From positions 1 through 34,198 of the forward strand of contig JAFQCM010000066.1 of the NCBI GenBank assembly GCA_017399445.1: a stretch of DNA of 34,198 nucleotides, in the 5' to 3' direction. Positions 30,881 to 34,198 of the stretch are shown here, one piece after another; positions within the stretch are counted from its first letter, which is position 1, and every line of letters begins with the position of its first letter. Both the position numbers and the translations under genes were made by a program. The DNA comes from Lachnospiraceae bacterium (GTDB lineage: Bacteria; Bacillota; Clostridia; Lachnospirales; Lachnospiraceae). The notes under the pieces were generated by a model. It saw nothing but the letters and a program-made list of their open reading frames with translations. It was not told the origin of the DNA and did no database searches.

Positions 30881-31303
30881 ATGGATGTAAGAAATTGTAG
30901 AACGTGTGGGAAATTATTTAATTATATGGGAAGTGGAAAACCCATATGTTCGGCTTGCGCCAGTGAACTGGAAGAGAAATTCTTTCAGGTAAGAGAATAT
31001 GTACGAGAACATAAGAATGCAGGAATTAAAGAGGTGGCAGAAGAAAATGAGGTGCCAATAAGCCAAATTAAACAATGGATCAGAGAAGAGAGACTGGCTT
31101 TTGCAGACAATGCTGATATAGGTATTGAATGTGAAAAGTGTGGAACTATGATTAAAACAGGGCGTTTTTGTAAAACATGTAAGAGTAACCTTGCATCAGA
31201 TCTTAATGGAGCAGTGACAAGACCAATATCGAAGCAGCCAGAAGATGAAAGAAAAAATTCCACCAATACAAAGGGACAGGCACGTTTTTTGGACAGAATA
31301 TAA
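30881..31303 (+). CDS. flagellar operon protein, YvyF/TIGR03826-like
   Basis: The 140-aa product has an N-terminal zinc finger (CRTCGKLFNYMGSGKPICSAC), a MerR-like helix-turn-helix segment (AGIKEVAEENEVPISQIKQW) and a second cysteine cluster (CEKCGTMIKTGRFCKTC). This arrangement is that of Bacillus YvyF, encoded between comFC and flgM. Here too it follows comF directly, although flgM, flgN and flgK are not in the window. It may regulate late flagellar expression. ATG 30881 is chosen because AGGAGG (30868-30873) is 7 nt upstream; the longer in-frame ORF from 30842 lies in the comF 3' end. Confidence 0.9.
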   Translation: MDVRNCRTCGKLFNYMGSGKPICSACASELEEKFFQVREYVREHKNAGIKEVAEENEVPISQIKQWIREERLAFADNADIGIECEKCGTMIKTGRFCKTCKSNLASDLNGAVTRPISKQPEDERKNSTNTKGQARFLDRI

Positions 31304-31321
31304 AATAGTAGGAGTATAGAA

Positions 31322-32311
31322 ATGGTAACAATTAAGGAGGTTGCTGATTACGCAGGCGTTGCTATATCCACAGTATCTAAGGTTTTAAATAATTATCCGA
31401 ATGTGAGCGAAAATACCAAGAAAAAAGTACGGAAAGCAATTGATGAATTGCATTATGTACCCAATACCATTGCAGCTGCATTATCTTCCAAGCAGTTTGC
31501 CAGAGTAGCATTGATTGTAAATCTGAATACCCAGACTCAGGCAATTGATGAAATTACCATGCAATATTTATCTGGTGCCATTAATAAGGCAATGGAAAAA
31601 AGTATAGAAGTTGTTACTGTTTTCTATTCTATGTTACAAGGAATGACAGTGGATGAAATTGTAAGGTATTTTCAGTCTCAAAGTATTTTTGGATTGGTAA
31701 TTTATGGTTTGTCAAAAGACGATATAGTGTTCAATGATTTGATTAAAAAGGGAATCTTTAAAAGTGTGGTGGTGGATGCTCCTTATATTAGTGAGAATAC
31801 ATCTTCTGTATGGGTGGATAATAAAAAAGCCCAATACGATGTGGCGAAAAGAGCAGTGCTGGATGATAACTGCAGACGAATTTTGTATATAGCAGGAAAA
31901 AAGAATGGTTATGTAACTGAATACAGATTAGAAGGTATTAAGGAACTGGCAGAGGAAAAAGACCTGGAATTGAAAATCTGCTATGGGGAATTTAGCGAAT
32001 TAGAAGCACGAAAAATTGCAATGAAGTATGCAAAAGATGTAGATTTGATTGTTTGTGCATCTGATTTAATGGCCATTGGAGCTATGAATGCATGTATTGA
32101 TATTGATATTTTCCGTCCGGTATGTGGATTTGATGGTATTACTCTGATGGGATATGTTGGTAAGCAGATGCTTACTGTGAGACAGGACTTTTATGCAGTG
32201 TCTCAGGCAGCGGTGGAAGAAGTATGTCTGCTACTTTCTGGAGAAAATGGAAGAAGCAGAATTATGGAGCATAAGCTTGTGAAGTTATATTATAAAGATA
32301 TTATTTGTTGA
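31322..32311 (+). CDS. LacI family transcriptional regulator
   Basis: The 329-aa product has a LacI-type helix-turn-helix at residues ~3-25 (TIKEVADYAGVAISTVSKVL) and the hinge helix PNTIAAALSSKQ, which in this family inserts into the centre of CG-containing palindromes. A periplasmic-binding-protein-like effector domain follows. It is encoded 18 bp after the yvyF-like gene and directly before the alpha-glucan phosphorylase. The phosphorylase promoter carries GGAAAACGTTTTCC, a fitting operator. The simplest reading is a MalR-like repressor controlling alpha-glucan use, responding to a maltose-type ligand. The ligand cannot be read from the sequence. Confidence 0.92.
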   Translation: MVTIKEVADYAGVAISTVSKVLNNYPNVSENTKKKVRKAIDELHYVPNTIAAALSSKQFARVALIVNLNTQTQAIDEITMQYLSGAINKAMEKSIEVVTVFYSMLQGMTVDEIVRYFQSQSIFGLVIYGLSKDDIVFNDLIKKGIFKSVVVDAPYISENTSSVWVDNKKAQYDVAKRAVLDDNCRRILYIAGKKNGYVTEYRLEGIKELAEEKDLELKICYGEFSELEARKIAMKYAKDVDLIVCASDLMAIGAMNACIDIDIFRPVCGFDGITLMGYVGKQMLTVRQDFYAVSQAAVEEVCLLLSGENGRSRIMEHKLVKLYYKDIIC

Positions 32312-32399
32312 ATAAACACAAAAAAACAGAAATGTATCTAAGAATTATTGGTAAAAATAACAAAAACCAAAAATATTACAAAATTATTGAAAATTTTAC

Positions 32400-32428
32400 T
32401 TGCGGAAAACGTTTTCCTATGTTATTCT
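32400..32428 (+). promoter_or_regulatory. promoter of the alpha-glucan phosphorylase gene
   Basis: TTGCGG (32400-32405), 17-bp spacer, TATTCT (32423-32428), about 80 bp before the ATG. The operator palindrome overlaps the -35 box and most of the spacer. Confidence 0.55.
32404..32417. promoter_or_regulatory. LacI/CcpA-type operator (cre-like palindrome)
   Basis: GGAAAACGTTTTCC is a perfect 14-bp palindrome with the central CG that LacI-family proteins recognise. It matches the cre consensus at 12 of 14 positions. Its place over the promoter implies repression, by the neighbouring LacI-family protein or by CcpA. Confidence 0.75.
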
Positions 32429-32506
32429 TTCAATGTAAGAGATAGGGAAATTAAAATATTACAAATAAAAATAGTAAGTTTTTTAAGAGTCAAAAGGAGG
32501 ACTAAA

Positions 32507-34198
32507 ATGAGTTTACAGGAACAGTTAAACACATTAACAAAGAACAACTATGGTAAAGACATCGCTGCATGTTCTAATGCAGAAGTTTACTACAGCTTAC
32601 TTAACTTAACAAAAGAGTTAACAGCTAAAACACCTGCAATCGAAGGTGACAAGAAGATTTATTACATCTCAGCAGAATTCTTGATTGGTAAGTTATTATC
32701 AAACAACTTAATCAACTTAGGAATCTATGATGAAGTAAAAGAAGTATTAGCATCTAATGGTAAGAAATTAAGCGAAATCGAAGAAATCGAACCAGAACCA
32801 TCATTAGGTAACGGTGGTCTTGGAAGACTTGCTGCTTGTTTCATCGATTCTATTGCAACACTTGGTTTACCAGGTGAAGGAATTGGTTTAAATTACCATT
32901 TCGGTCTTTTCAAACAGGTATTTGAAAAGAACTTACAGAAAGAAACAAAGAACGATTGGATCGAAGATCAGTCTTGGTTAAATAAAACAGATATCAGCTT
33001 TGATGTTGAATTTGGTGATTGCAAAGTAAAATCTGTTCTTTATGATATTGATGTAATCGGATATGACAACGGTGTAAACAAACTTCGTTTATTCGATGTG
33101 GAAACAATTGATGAAAGCATTGTAAAAGAAGGAATTTCTTTCGATAAGACAGATATCGCTAAGAACCTTACATTATTCTTATATCCAGATGATAGTGATG
33201 AAGCTGGTAACTTACTTCGTATCTATCAGCAGTACTTCATGGTAAGTAATGGTGCTCAGTTAATCTTAAAAGATGCAAAAGCTAAGGGATATGACTTACA
33301 CAAATTATATGACCATGCAGTAATCCAGATTAACGATACACATCCAAGTATGGTGATTCCTGAATTAATCCGTCTGTTAAAAGCTGAAGGAATTGAAATG
33401 GATGAAGCAATCGAAATCGTTTCTAAGACATGTGCATACACAAACCATACAATCTTAGCGGAAGCTTTGGAAAAATGGCCATTAAAATACTTAGAAAAAG
33501 TTGTTCCACAGTTAGTTCCAATCATCAAGGAATTAGACAAGAGAGTAGCTGCTAAGTATACAGATGAAAAAGTACAGATTATCGATAAAGACGGTAGAGT
33601 GCACATGGCACACATGGATATCCACTACGGATTCAGTGTAAATGGTGTTGCTTACCTTCATACAGAAATTTTGAAGGATTCAGAATTAAATCACTTCTAT
33701 AAGATTTATCCTGAAAAATTCAACAACAAGACTAATGGTATCACATTTAGAAGATGGTTATTATCATGTAACCCAGAATTAGCTTCTTACATTACAGAAT
33801 TAATCGGTGATGGATACAAGAAAGATGCTGAAAAGTTAGAAGACTTATTAAAATACATTGATGATCAGAAAGTTCTTGATAAGATTAAAGAAATCAAGAA
33901 AGGTAAAAAAGCTGAATTAGCTGCTTACTTAAAAGAAACACAGAATGTAGAAGTAGATCCAAACGCTATCTTCGATATTCAGATCAAACGTTTACATGAA
34001 TACAAACGTCAGCAGATGAATGCATTATACATCATCTACAAGTATTTAGATATTAAGAAAGGTAACAAGCCAGCTACTCCACTTACATTTATCTTTGGAG
34101 CAAAGGCTGCACCAGCTTACATTATTGCAAAGGATATTATTCACTTAATCCTTACATTATCTGAAATCATTAACAATGATCCAGAAGTTGCACCATAC
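32507..34198 (+). CDS. glgP: glycogen/starch/alpha-glucan phosphorylase, 3' end missing
   Basis: The reading frame is open from ATG 32507 to the last base of the window (564 codons), with AAAGGAGG upstream. The enzyme releases glucose-1-phosphate from storage glucans by phosphorolysis and is a GT35 family member. Seen here are [20 protein letters not shown], the glucan-phosphorylase block [15 protein letters not shown] (GNGGLG at residues 101-106), [18 protein letters not shown] and [20 protein letters not shown]. The C-terminal PLP-lysine motif lies beyond the window edge. Strongly biased codons (TTA, AAC, ATC, GGT) suggest high expression. Whether the natural substrate is glycogen or maltodextrin cannot be decided. 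Confidence 0.94.
   Translation, partial: MSLQEQLNTLTKNNYGKDIAACSNAEVYYSLLNLTKELTAKTPAIEGDKKIYYISAEFLIGKLLSNNLINLGIYDEVKEVLASNGKKLSEIEEIEPEPSLGNGGLGRLAACFIDSIATLGLPGEGIGLNYHFGLFKQVFEKNLQKETKNDWIEDQSWLNKTDISFDVEFGDCKVKSVLYDIDVIGYDNGVNKLRLFDVETIDESIVKEGISFDKTDIAKNLTLFLYPDDSDEAGNLLRIYQQYFMVSNGAQLILKDAKAKGYDLHKLYDHAVIQINDTHPSMVIPELIRLLKAEGIEMDEAIEIVSKTCAYTNHTILAEALEKWPLKYLEKVVPQLVPIIKELDKRVAAKYTDEKVQIIDKDGRVHMAHMDIHYGFSVNGVAYLHTEILKDSELNHFYKIYPEKFNNKTNGITFRRWLLSCNPELASYITELIGDGYKKDAEKLEDLLKYIDDQKVLDKIKEIKKGKKAELAAYLKETQNVEVDPNAIFDIQIKRLHEYKRQQMNALYIIYKYLDIKKGNKPATPLTFIFGAKAAPAYIIAKDIIHLILTLSEIINNDPEVAPY

Noticed and set aside
33256..33615. 119-codon minus-strand frame
   Set aside because: Antisense to the alpha-glucan phosphorylase, whose conserved motifs cover the whole stretch on the plus strand.
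1..34198. CRISPR array, tRNA or rRNA genes, complete insertion sequence or prophage
   Set aside because: Reading through all intergenic stretches showed no regularly spaced repeats, no tRNA-like TTCGANTC signature with an acceptor stem, no rRNA sequence and no transposase, integrase or phage gene.

Overview
This 34.2 kb window is low-GC Firmicutes DNA, most likely from a flagellated Lachnospiraceae-type Clostridia. The evidence is strong AGGAGG-type ribosome sites, TTGNNN-17-TATAAT promoters and gene blocks known from Bacillus and Clostridia. These blocks are ireB-ruvX-DUF1292-(fur-rnj-ylbF)-mltG-like-trmR-trhP, prmA-rsmE...mtaB, mbl-flhO-flhP and comFC-yvyF. Nearly every gene is on the + strand. 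The exception is a small HPr-like gene at 14129-14359. I saw no rRNA, tRNA, CRISPR array, prophage or complete transposon.

Layout. 1-2865: the end of an AAA-ATPase-like/PD-(D/E)XK protein, a CgeB-like glycosyltransferase and an unknown 123-aa protein. 2849-4090: a branched-chain aminotransferase with its own promoter and a strong terminator. 4164-7299: a lipoprotein, an MBOAT O-acyltransferase and a DHHW/AlgX-like protein, forming a likely envelope-glycan acylation operon. 7338-9770: a 780-aa protein with a degenerate cyclic-nucleotide-binding-like N-terminus and no recognised function. 9773-11614: a palindromic repeat element, a prmA gene broken by a -1 frameshift, and rsmE. 11697-15886: cysteine desulfurase with ThiI, the HPr-like gene on the - strand, and mtaB. 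15883-21829: ireB, ruvX, DUF1292, a Fur-family gene, RNase J, ylbF, an MltG-like stub, trmR and a U32 peptidase-family gene (trhP-like). 21919-24278: a possible short terminated transcript, then glutamine synthetase type III. 24281-24692: a gene-free stretch holding a GC-rich inverted-repeat structure and the mreB promoter. 24693-27761: mreB/mbl with flagellar rod genes and a rod-binding protein. 27887-32311: recD2, comF, yvyF and a LacI-family regulator. 32400-34198: a promoter overlapped by a perfect LacI/CcpA-type palindrome, then an alpha-glucan phosphorylase that runs off the window.

How the genes work together. The middle third is rich in translation and RNA-maturation functions: prmA, rsmE, thiI with its sulfur donor, mtaB, ruvX, rnj, trmR and trhP. 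Four of these act on the anticodon loop or position 8 of tRNA. The right third links cell shape (MreB) with the flagellar rod and late flagellar regulation (YvyF); a SigD-type promoter sits inside that block. The LacI regulator and the phosphorylase form a plausible local circuit for storage-glucan use.

The least explained items are the 24310-24523 structured element, the large protein at 7428-9770, the split prmA at a UUUAAAA heptamer, the palindromic element upstream of it, and the HPr-like protein lacking the phosphorylatable histidine. All functional calls come from reading motifs and gene order; no database search was run.
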